From positions 1 through 6,405 of the forward strand of contig NZ_CALFIG010000075.1 in assembly GCF_937876455.1 (NCBI RefSeq): 6,405 nucleotides of DNA, given 5' to 3'. Each line of letters opens with the position of its first letter. Within the stretch, counting starts at the first letter, position 1. The notes beneath the pieces are model-generated. The model had not been told where the DNA came from and ran no database searches. It was given only the letters and a program-made list of their open reading frames with translations. The position numbers were made by a program, and so were the translations under genes. Shown piece after piece: positions 1 through 6,342 of this stretch. The DNA comes from an uncultured Flavobacterium sp. (GTDB lineage Bacteria; Bacteroidota; Bacteroidia; Flavobacteriales; Flavobacteriaceae).

Positions 1-27
1 TTTTTTAGGAAAATTTTTTAATTATAA

Positions 28-36
28 TATCTTTTG
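28..36 (+). promoter_or_regulatory. possible -7 promoter element of dnaE
   Basis: TATCTTTTG resembles the Bacteroidota -7 consensus TAnnTTTG but has one extra base between TA and TTTG. No clear -33 TTG can be seen in the few bases upstream. If it is used, transcription would begin about 5-8 bases after the final G, that is at or just before the dnaE ATG at 44, leaving almost no leader. No Shine-Dalgarno sequence is present, which is normal for this phylum. The imperfect spacing and missing -33 keep confidence low, and the real promoter could lie upstream of the window. Confidence 0.35.
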
Positions 37-43
37 ACGCCTT

Positions 44-3000
44 ATGTATTTAATTTTTGATACGGAAACTACAGGATTACCTAAAAGTTGGTCTGCACCT
101 ATTACAGATACTGATAATTGGCCACGTTGTGTACAGATTGCTTGGCAATTGCATGACGAAATGGGTAATTTAGTTGAACATCAAGATTATTTAATACGTC
201 CTGAAGGGTTTAATATTCCATATGATGCCGAACAAGTGCATGGTATTTCTACAGATTTAGCAACTGCACAAGGTATTTTGTTGACCGAAATGCTTGAAAA
301 ATTTAATATTGCCTTGTCAAAAGCATCTTATGTAGTCGGGCAAAATGTTGCTTTTGATATTAATATTATGGGTTGTGAATTTCATAGAGCAGGACTACAA
401 ACCCCTTTATTGGGGATGAATGTTTTAGATACCTGTTCTGAAACTACCGCAGAGCTATTGCGTTTACCAGGAGGACGAGGAGGAAAGTTTAAATTGCCTA
501 CATTAACAGAGTTACATGAATATCTTTTTGGACAAAAATTTTCAGAAGCTCATAATGCTACTGCCGATGTTGAAGCAACAACTCGTTGTTTTTTAGAATT
601 AGTAAAACGGGGTATTTTTTCCGAAAACGAGTTGCTGGTTGATGCAGATTATTATAGAAGATTTAAAGAACAAAATGCTTCAGTTATACAGCCTATAGGA
701 TTAAAACACATTAACTTAAAAGCAGCTTCTGAAGCTTTAAAACAAAAATTAAAAGAGCAATTACCCGAAGGAATTAAATTAAGTTCGGAAGAACGAATAG
801 ATTTAACAAATAGTTCCTTTGTTCATCTTCATAATCATTCTCAGTTTTCTGTTCTGCAATCAACAATTTCTATTCCTGCTTTAATAAATAATGCAGTAAA
901 ATGTAAAATGCCCGCAGTTGCATTGACAGATATTGGCAATATGATGGGGGCTTTTCAGTTTGTAAGCAGCATTTTAGCACATAACAAAACGGCTGAAGCA
1001 AAAAATAAAGAACTAGAGGCAGCAGGGGAAATGCCTTCTGAGGTTATTATGAAACCTATTATGGGTTGTGAATTTTTTGTATGTGAAAACCGGTTAGATA
1101 AGACCAAAAAAGATAATGGTTATCAAGTGGTCTTTTTGGCAAAAAATAAAAATGGGTATCATAATTTAGCAAAATTAGCATCCTATGCTTATACAGAAGG
1201 AATGTATTATGTGCCAAGAATTGATAAAGAACTTATCCAAAAATATAAAGAAGATATAATTGTCCTCACAGGGAGTTTGTATGGTGAAGTGCCTAATAAA
1301 ATATTAAATGTGGGTGAAAATCAAGCTGAAGAAGCTTTGTTGTGGTGGAAAGAACAATTTGGAGAAGATTTGTATATAGAAATTATGCGTCATAATCAAC
1401 AAGATGAAGATGCTGTAAATCAAACCTTAATACAATTTTCACAAAAACATGCTATTAAGTTAGTTGCAACTAATAACACCTTTTATATAGCTAAAGAAGA
1501 TGCAAATGCACATGATATTTTATTGTGTGTAAAAGATGGCGAAAAACAAGCTACACCTATAGGTAGAGGTAGAGGCTATAGATACGGATTGCCTAATCAA
1601 GAATATTATTTCAAGTCGGCAGATGAAATGAAACAGCTATTTGCTGATTTACCAAGTGCTATTATTTCAATTCAAGAAATTATTGATAAAATAGAAGTTT
1701 ATTCCTTGTCACGTGATGTGTTGCTTCCAAAATTTGATATTCCTGCTGAATTTCAAGTGGCAGAAGATTTAACAGATAAAGGTGTGCGTGGAGAGAATAG
1801 TTATTTAAGGCATTTAACCTATAAAGGAGCCGAACAACGTTATGGTGAAATTACAGAAGAAGTTAGAGAACGTTTAGATTTTGAATTATTAACCATAAGT
1901 AATTCGGGATACCCGGGTTATTTTTTAATTGTACAAGATTTTATTGCTGAAGCCCGAAAAATGGGTGTTTCTGTAGGTCCTGGACGTGGTTCTGCTGCGG
2001 GTTCGGCGGTGGCTTATTGTTTAGGAATTACAAATATTGACCCTATAAAATACGATTTGCTTTTTGAACGATTTTTAAATCCAGATAGGGTATCTATGCC
2101 AGATATTGATATTGATTTTGATGACGAAGGCAGAGGAAGAGTAATGGATTATGTTATTCAAAAATATGGGGCTAATCAGGTGGCGCAAATAATTACGTAT
2201 GGTAAAATGGCAACAAAATCTGCTATTAGAGATACGGCAAGGGTGTTAGATTTGCCTCTTTTTGAAGCAGATAAATTAGCAAAATTAATTCCAGGCATGA
2301 TGCCAGGTAAATGGAATTTAGCTCGTTTTTTAACTGAAAAAGAAGAAGAAGTAAAAAAAGTGCTTCGTAGCGAAGAATTTGATAGAGTCAAAGAACTAAT
2401 TGGTATTGCTAACGAACGAAATTTGTCAGGAGAAACCATCCAACAGGCAAAAGTTATTGAAGGGTCTTTACGAAATACGGGTATTCACGCTTGTGGAGTA
2501 ATCATCACACCAGATGATATTACAAACTTTGTACCGGTCACTACTGCAAAAGACTCCGATTTGTATGTAACTCAGTTTGATAATGCAGTTGCAGAAAGTG
2601 CAGGTCTGTTAAAAATGGATTTCTTGGGTTTAAAGACCCTAACATTAATAAAAGACACAGTCAAATTAGTAAAATATAAAAAAGGAATAGACTTAGACCC
2701 AGACAATTTTCCTATAGACGATAAAAAAACCTATGAATTATTTCAAAGAGGTGAAACAGTAGGTATATTTCAGTATGAGTCCCCAGGAATGCAAAAATAC
2801 ATGAAGGAATTAAAGCCTACAGTTTTTGCAGATTTAATTGCGATGAATGCATTATATCGTCCGGGGCCTTTAGAATACATACCAAGTTTTATCAAGCGTA
2901 AAAACGGAGAAGAGCCCATAGTGTATGATTTAGATGCCTGTGAAGAATATTTAGCAGAAACCTATGGCATTACCGTTTACCAAGAGCAAGTAATGCTTTT

Positions 3001-4552
3001 ATCCCAAAAATTAGCAGATTTTTCGAAAGGTGATGCTGACGTTTTAAGAAAAGCAATGGGTAAAAAAATGCTAGATGTGCTTGAAAAAATGAAGTCTAAA
3101 TTTATTGAAGGTGCTGTTAAAAAAGGACATCCAGAAGATAAATTAGAAAAAATTTGGAAAGACTGGACGGCTTTTGCTCAGTATGCATTTAATAAATCAC
3201 ATTCTACATGTTATGCTTGGATTGCTTACCAAACGGCTTATTTAAAAGCCCATTATCCAGCAGAGTATATGGCAGCTGTACTTTCAAATAATATGAATGA
3301 TATCAAGCAAGTTTCTTTCTTTATGGAAGAATGTAAACGAATGGGATTAGAAGTATTAGGGCCAGATGTAAATGAGTCATTTTATAAATTTACAGTAAAT
3401 GATAACAACGCTATTCGTTTTGGAATGGGTGCAATTAAAGGTGTGGGAGAAGGAGCTGTACAAACCATAGTTGAGGGAAGAAAAGAATCAAAATATCGTT
3501 CTATTTTTGATTTAGCTAAACGAGTTGATTTACGTGCTGCTAATAAAAAAGCCTTTGAAAATTTAGCCTTAGCGGGTGGTTTTGACTGTTTTCAAGGCAC
3601 ACATAGAGCACAATATTTTCATGCCGAAGGCGATGGGATTTCGTTTCTAGAAAAAGCCATGCGATATGGAGCCAAATACCAAGAAAACGAAAATTCATCC
3701 CAAGTAAGTCTTTTTGGAGAAGCTGCAGATGTGCAAATTCCAGAACCTGTTGTTCCGCCTTGTGAAGATTGGAATACAATGGAAAAATTAGCCCGAGAAA
3801 GAGAAGTTGTTGGTATATATATATCTGGACATCCTTTAGATGATTATAAATTTGAAATGAAATATTTTTGTAATACAAGATTAGAAACCTTCAAGTCATT
3901 AGAAAGTTTAGTAGGTAAAAATTTGTCTTTTGGAGGAATTGTTAACGATGTGCAACATTTGACAGCTAAAAACGGTAAAGGTTGGGCTAAATTTACAATA
4001 GATGGGTATGACGAGTCTCATGAGTTTAGAATATTTGATGAGGAATATTTAAAATTCCGACATTTTTTGGTTCAAAATACTTTTGTGTACATGAAAGTAG
4101 TAATAAAAGAAGGTTGGATAAACAGAGAAACAGGAAAAAAATCAGATCCAAAAATAGTATTTACTCACGCCCAATATTTACAGGATGTGTTGCGAGATTT
4201 TGCTAAAAAATTAACAATTCAACTCCCCATAGAAGAGTTAAAAGAACAATTATTACAGCAATTAAAAGATTTATTTCAAACACATCAAGGAGAATTTAAT
4301 GTAAATTTTGAAATTCTTGAATTAGAAAAAGTAAAGCGTCAAGTAGAACGAAAAGCTGAATTTGATGAAGAATTTATTTCAGATGAAGAAGAAAGTTCAG
4401 AGATTTTAGTTGTGGAAAGTCAATTGGAAGAAATTGAGGAAACGATTATAAAAAATAAACTAGAAATGCCCTCTAGAAAATTAAAAATTGCCATTTCAAG
4501 GCCTCTTTTAGAAGAATTAGAAAAAAAACAAATCAATTTTAAATTAAATTAA
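44..4552 (+). CDS. dnaE: DNA polymerase III subunit alpha with fused N-terminal 3'-5' exonuclease
   Basis: This is the catalytic subunit of the replicative DNA polymerase, 1502 aa, cytoplasmic and part of the replisome. Residues 1-190 are a DEDDh proofreading exonuclease with all ligands: D6 and E8 (FDTET), D105 (AFD), H170 and D175 (HNATAD). Residues about 258-500 are a PHP domain; it keeps H261, H263 and E343, but several usual metal ligands are replaced (Q272, I297, N478, F480). The C-family polymerase core follows, with GPGRGSAAGSA (645-655), catalytic D687 and D689 (PDIDIDF), D859 (KMDFLGL), RPGPL (939-943) and YQEQVM (979-984). Next come the helix-hairpin-helix GAIKGVGEGA (1129-1138), a beta-clamp binding motif QVSLF (1220-1224), SGHPLD, and an OB fold (about 1288-1378). 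The C-terminal tau-binding-like segment carries an acidic insert at about 1439-1469. The ATG is supported because an in-frame TGA lies at 35-37 and D6 is needed for catalysis. The length fits flavobacterial DnaE and exceeds the roughly 1160 aa of the E. coli form. No clear terminator follows. Confidence 0.97.
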   Translation: MYLIFDTETTGLPKSWSAPITDTDNWPRCVQIAWQLHDEMGNLVEHQDYLIRPEGFNIPYDAEQVHGISTDLATAQGILLTEMLEKFNIALSKASYVVGQNVAFDINIMGCEFHRAGLQTPLLGMNVLDTCSETTAELLRLPGGRGGKFKLPTLTELHEYLFGQKFSEAHNATADVEATTRCFLELVKRGIFSENELLVDADYYRRFKEQNASVIQPIGLKHINLKAASEALKQKLKEQLPEGIKLSSEERIDLTNSSFVHLHNHSQFSVLQSTISIPALINNAVKCKMPAVALTDIGNMMGAFQFVSSILAHNKTAEAKNKELEAAGEMPSEVIMKPIMGCEFFVCENRLDKTKKDNGYQVVFLAKNKNGYHNLAKLASYAYTEGMYYVPRIDKELIQKYKEDIIVLTGSLYGEVPNKILNVGENQAEEALLWWKEQFGEDLYIEIMRHNQQDEDAVNQTLIQFSQKHAIKLVATNNTFYIAKEDANAHDILLCVKDGEKQATPIGRGRGYRYGLPNQEYYFKSADEMKQLFADLPSAIISIQEIIDKIEVYSLSRDVLLPKFDIPAEFQVAEDLTDKGVRGENSYLRHLTYKGAEQRYGEITEEVRERLDFELLTISNSGYPGYFLIVQDFIAEARKMGVSVGPGRGSAAGSAVAYCLGITNIDPIKYDLLFERFLNPDRVSMPDIDIDFDDEGRGRVMDYVIQKYGANQVAQIITYGKMATKSAIRDTARVLDLPLFEADKLAKLIPGMMPGKWNLARFLTEKEEEVKKVLRSEEFDRVKELIGIANERNLSGETIQQAKVIEGSLRNTGIHACGVIITPDDITNFVPVTTAKDSDLYVTQFDNAVAESAGLLKMDFLGLKTLTLIKDTVKLVKYKKGIDLDPDNFPIDDKKTYELFQRGETVGIFQYESPGMQKYMKELKPTVFADLIAMNALYRPGPLEYIPSFIKRKNGEEPIVYDLDACEEYLAETYGITVYQEQVMLLSQKLADFSKGDADVLRKAMGKKMLDVLEKMKSKFIEGAVKKGHPEDKLEKIWKDWTAFAQYAFNKSHSTCYAWIAYQTAYLKAHYPAEYMAAVLSNNMNDIKQVSFFMEECKRMGLEVLGPDVNESFYKFTVNDNNAIRFGMGAIKGVGEGAVQTIVEGRKESKYRSIFDLAKRVDLRAANKKAFENLALAGGFDCFQGTHRAQYFHAEGDGISFLEKAMRYGAKYQENENSSQVSLFGEAADVQIPEPVVPPCEDWNTMEKLAREREVVGIYISGHPLDDYKFEMKYFCNTRLETFKSLESLVGKNLSFGGIVNDVQHLTAKNGKGWAKFTIDGYDESHEFRIFDEEYLKFRHFLVQNTFVYMKVVIKEGWINRETGKKSDPKIVFTHAQYLQDVLRDFAKKLTIQLPIEELKEQLLQQLKDLFQTHQGEFNVNFEILELEKVKRQVERKAEFDEEFISDEEESSEILVVESQLEEIEETIIKNKLEMPSRKLKIAISRPLLEELEKKQINFKLN

Positions 4553-4626
4553 GTAGCACATAAAATTTAATGATGTGTAAATAGTTAAAACAAATAGAAC
4601 GTACAAGTTCAAAAAAAATAATTAGT

Positions 4627-4634
4627 TATATTTG
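4627..4634 (+). promoter_or_regulatory. -7 promoter element of trxA
   Basis: TATATTTG is an exact match to the Bacteroidota TAnnTTTG element and lies in the 128-base gap after dnaE. The -33 side is weak: there is no TTG at the usual 19-21 base spacing, only AGTTCA at 4606-4611. Transcription should start near 4640, giving an A-rich leader of about 40 bases before the trxA ATG. So trxA can be transcribed independently of dnaE. Confidence 0.7.
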
Positions 4635-4680
4635 CATCACTAATATTTAAAAAACATTAAACTTTTAAACAAAAATATAA

Positions 4681-4998
4681 ATGGCATTAGCAATTACAGA
4701 TGCTACTTTTGAAGAAGTGGTATTACAATCAGACAAACCAGTAGTAGTAGATTTTTGGGCAGCTTGGTGCGGACCATGTAGAATGGTAGGACCAGTTATT
4801 GATGAAATAGCAACAGAATATGAAGGAAAAGCAGTTGTGGGAAAAGTAGATGTTGATGCAAATCAAGAATTTGCAGCAAAATATGGGGTAAGAAATATTC
4901 CTACCGTTTTAGTCTTCCAAAAGGGCGAAGTTGTTGGAAGACAAGTAGGCGTAGCTCCTAAAAAAACATACACTGATGCTATCGACGCTTTGTTGTAA
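4681..4998 (+). CDS. trxA: thioredoxin
   Basis: Small cytoplasmic dithiol-disulfide oxidoreductase of 105 aa. It passes electrons from thioredoxin reductase to targets such as ribonucleotide reductase and peroxiredoxins, and it keeps cytosolic cysteines reduced. The redox motif WCGPC is at residues 29-33. Other thioredoxin hallmarks are present: the buried acid D24 in VVVDFWA, K55 in GKVDVD, and the cis-proline P74 in RNIPT. The single domain has the normal family length, with no signal peptide or membrane anchor, so it is a housekeeping thioredoxin rather than a periplasmic TlpA/ResA type. The start is fixed by an in-frame TAA immediately before the ATG (4678-4680). It has its own -7 element and an intrinsic terminator, so it is probably monocistronic. 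The gene symbol rests on clear family identity; other thioredoxin copies may exist elsewhere in the genome. Confidence 0.97.
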   Translation: MALAITDATFEEVVLQSDKPVVVDFWAAWCGPCRMVGPVIDEIATEYEGKAVVGKVDVDANQEFAAKYGVRNIPTVLVFQKGEVVGRQVGVAPKKTYTDAIDALL

Positions 4999-5018
4999 TA
5001 ATTAAAAAAGTAAAAATG

Positions 5019-5047
5019 AAAGGTTCAACGAGGGTTGAGCCTTTTTT
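5019..5047 (+). terminator. intrinsic terminator after trxA
   Basis: An 11-bp stem, AAAGGTTCAAC at 5019-5029 with GTTGAGCCTTT at 5034-5044, includes one G-T pair and closes a GAGG loop. It is followed by a run of six T (5042-5047) that overlaps the stem base. It begins 21 bases after the trxA stop codon and should separate trxA from the DUF58 gene. Confidence 0.92.
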
Positions 5048-5080
5048 ATTTATTACCTTTTTCTATTTGCCCTTCACCAC

Positions 5081-5112
5081 TTGTATAAAATAAAAAATCT
5101 TTGTTACCTTTG
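5081..5112 (+). promoter_or_regulatory. promoter of the DUF58 gene (leaderless type)
   Basis: TTG at 5081-5083 and TAccTTTG at 5105-5112 are separated by 21 bases, matching the Bacteroidota -33/-7 arrangement. The -7 element ends only five bases before the ATG at 5118, so the expected start of transcription falls at or within a base or two of the start codon. The trxA terminator lies just upstream, so this promoter is probably the main one for the gene. Confidence 0.75.
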
Positions 5113-5117
5113 AAATT

Positions 5118-6056
5118 ATGAATTTAGATACCCAAATTGAAAAAATAGCAAGTTTTAAGCATTTAGCGCTTTTAGCTAATCAAATAGTTGAAGGTTTTCT
5201 TTCGGGTATGCACAAGTCTCCTTTTCACGGTTTTTCGGCCGAATTTGCAGAGCATAAAATATACAACCAAGGAGAAAGTACAAGACATATTGATTGGAAA
5301 TTATTTGCTAAAACAGACCGATTGTACACCAAACGCTATGAAGAAGAAACAAATTTGCGTTGTCATTTAATAATAGATAACTCATCATCTATGCATTATC
5401 CGCAATTACAGGCACAACAAAATTTTTATGAAAATAAAATAGGTTTTTCTGTTTTAGCTTCTGCGGTTTTGATGAATTTATTAAAAAAACAACGAGATGC
5501 TGTGGGGTTAAGTGTTTATTCTGATACATATGAATATTATGCACCCGAAAAAGGAAGTGAGCGCCACCATAGTATGTTGTTGAATCAGTTTGAAGCTATA
5601 TTGACAAATTCTAAAACCATTAAACAAACGGACTCTATTTCTTTTTTACATCAAATTGCAGAAAATATTCACCGTCGTTCTATGGTTGTTCTTTTTACAG
5701 ATATGTTTCAAAAAAATACGTCGAAAGAAGATCAAGATAAATTATTTAAAGCACTACAGCATTTAAAACACAATAAGCATAAGGTTGTTTTGTTTCATGT
5801 GTATGATGAAAAAACTGAATTTTTTTTTGATTTTGACTCAACACCTAGAAAATTTATTGATACAGAAACGGGAGAAGAAATTAATTTGTTTGCAGAAAAT
5901 GCAAAGGAAGCTTATGAAAAAGCCATGCAAGAATATTTTTATACTATTCAACAAAATTGTACGGCTTATCAAATAAAATATGTTCCTGTTTCTGTAGGAG
6001 AAAATTTCGAAAAAATAATTACTACATATTTAGTTGAAAAACAGAAGTTTGGCTAA
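5118..6056 (+). CDS. DUF58 domain protein (von Willebrand A-like)
   Basis: A 312-aa soluble protein with no signal peptide or membrane segment. The DUF58 signature is clear at residues 49-77: YNQGE, then RHIDWKLFAKTDRLY and KRYEEE. It leads into a von Willebrand A-like fold with an intact first MIDAS motif, D87-x-S89-x-S91 (DNSSS), and a later TD at 194-195 on the strand VVLFTDMF. DUF58 proteins are usually encoded beside MoxR-type AAA+ ATPases and are thought to act with them as metal-dependent adaptors in complex assembly or stress response. No MoxR gene is present in the window, so the partner is unknown. The ATG at 5118 gives the expected N-terminal helix ahead of the DUF58 motif; the next Met (residue 31) would cut into it. 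A run of nine T at 5820-5828 encodes FFF and keeps the frame. No clear terminator follows. The family is certain; the specific role is not known. Confidence 0.93.
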   Translation: MNLDTQIEKIASFKHLALLANQIVEGFLSGMHKSPFHGFSAEFAEHKIYNQGESTRHIDWKLFAKTDRLYTKRYEEETNLRCHLIIDNSSSMHYPQLQAQQNFYENKIGFSVLASAVLMNLLKKQRDAVGLSVYSDTYEYYAPEKGSERHHSMLLNQFEAILTNSKTIKQTDSISFLHQIAENIHRRSMVVLFTDMFQKNTSKEDQDKLFKALQHLKHNKHKVVLFHVYDEKTEFFFDFDSTPRKFIDTETGEEINLFAENAKEAYEKAMQEYFYTIQQNCTAYQIKYVPVSVGENFEKIITTYLVEKQKFG

Positions 6057-6093
6057 TTTAGCATTGCTTTTTGGCGTTTTTTGGCAAAAAATG

Positions 6094-6124
6094 TTTGTAG
6101 ATATAAAAAAGTGTTCTATATTTG
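6094..6124 (+). promoter_or_regulatory. promoter of tRNA-Asp
   Basis: TTTG at 6094-6097 and TATATTTG at 6117-6124 are separated by 19 bases, a textbook Bacteroidota -33/-7 promoter. Predicted initiation near 6130 leaves a short 5' leader to be removed by RNase P before the mature end at 6142. The -7 element and its next two bases (TATATTTGCA) are identical to those of the trxA promoter. Confidence 0.85.
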
Positions 6125-6141
6125 CACTCGCATTAAAGCAA

Positions 6142-6215
6142 GGTTTGGTAGTTCAGTTGGTTAGAATACATGCCTGTCACGCATGGGGTCGCGGGTTCGA
6201 GTCCCGTCCAGACCG
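6142..6215 (+). tRNA. tRNA-Asp (anticodon GTC)
   Basis: A complete cloverleaf of 74 bases. The acceptor stem pairs 6142-6148 (GGTTTGG) with 6208-6214 (CCAGACC), including one T-G pair. The D stem is GTTC/GAAT with a G-T closing pair. The anticodon stem CATGC/GCATG encloses the loop CTGTCAC, with GTC at 6176-6178. The variable loop is GGGTC, and the T arm is GCGGG, TTCGAGT, CCCGT. The discriminator base is G (6215), as expected for tRNA-Asp. The next bases are CTA, so the 3' CCA is not encoded and must be added after transcription. The gene has its own promoter and terminator. Confidence 0.98.
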
Positions 6216-6227
6216 CTAAAATTTGGG

Positions 6228-6257
6228 AAGCATTCTGAAAAATCAGAATGCTTTTTT
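6228..6257 (+). terminator. intrinsic terminator after tRNA-Asp
   Basis: A perfect 11-bp stem, AAGCATTCTGA at 6228-6238 with TCAGAATGCTT at 6243-6253, closes an AAAA loop and is followed by a run of six T (6252-6257). It starts 12 bases after the tRNA discriminator base. Flanking TTTGGG (6222-6227) and CCCAAA (6259-6264) could extend the pairing across a 5-base bulge. Confidence 0.93.
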
Positions 6258-6307
6258 GCCCAAAAAAAGTAAATGTAATACATTCGCCGAACACACATAA
6301 TAATAAA

Positions 6308-6336
6308 AGTTCAGTGAGGTATTTAAAATAGTTGTG
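6308..6336 (+). promoter_or_regulatory. possible promoter of the terminal structured RNA
   Basis: TAGTTGTG at 6329-6336 matches TAnnTTTG with one mismatch. AGTTCA at 6308-6313 lies 15 bases upstream, the same distance as AGTTCA lies from the trxA -7 element. There is no TTG at the normal spacing. Predicted initiation six or seven bases after the element falls at about 6342-6343, exactly where the first hairpin of the candidate RNA begins. That coincidence is the main support. Confidence 0.35.
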
Positions 6337-6342
6337 TTGTTT

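Noticed and set aside
2176..2439. Minus-strand open frame of 87 codons inside dnaE
   Set aside because: It lies wholly within the strongly conserved polymerase core of dnaE, has no recognisable domain and looks like an antisense shadow.
3540..3878. Minus-strand open frame of 112 codons inside dnaE
   Set aside because: It is antisense to the helix-hairpin-helix and clamp-binding region of dnaE, with no recognisable motif and low-complexity composition.
4557..4577. Hairpin CACAT/ATGTG after dnaE as a possible terminator
   Set aside because: The stem is only 5 bp with an 11-base loop and no following T run.
5820..5828. Run of nine T in the DUF58 gene as a phase-variation tract
   Set aside because: The frame is intact and encodes three Phe in a fitting position. 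A single nine-base tract in an AT-rich genome is not strong evidence of switching.
5188..5976. Two short plus-strand open frames (5188-5370 and 5785-5976) within the DUF58 gene
   Set aside because: They are out-of-frame shadows of a gene with clear family motifs and resemble no known protein.
6068..6091. Tandem TTTTTGGC repeat and TTTTTT-GGC-AAAAAA foldback after the DUF58 gene
   Set aside because: The all-AT stem with a 3-base loop and no following T run does not make an intrinsic terminator, and the two repeat units are too short to be meaningful.
6034..6219. A 61-codon open frame overlapping the end of the DUF58 gene and the whole tRNA-Asp
   Set aside because: Its C-terminal half is simply the translated tRNA (ending in the GRGFESRPDR pattern known from spurious tRNA-derived protein calls), and it contains the tRNA promoter.
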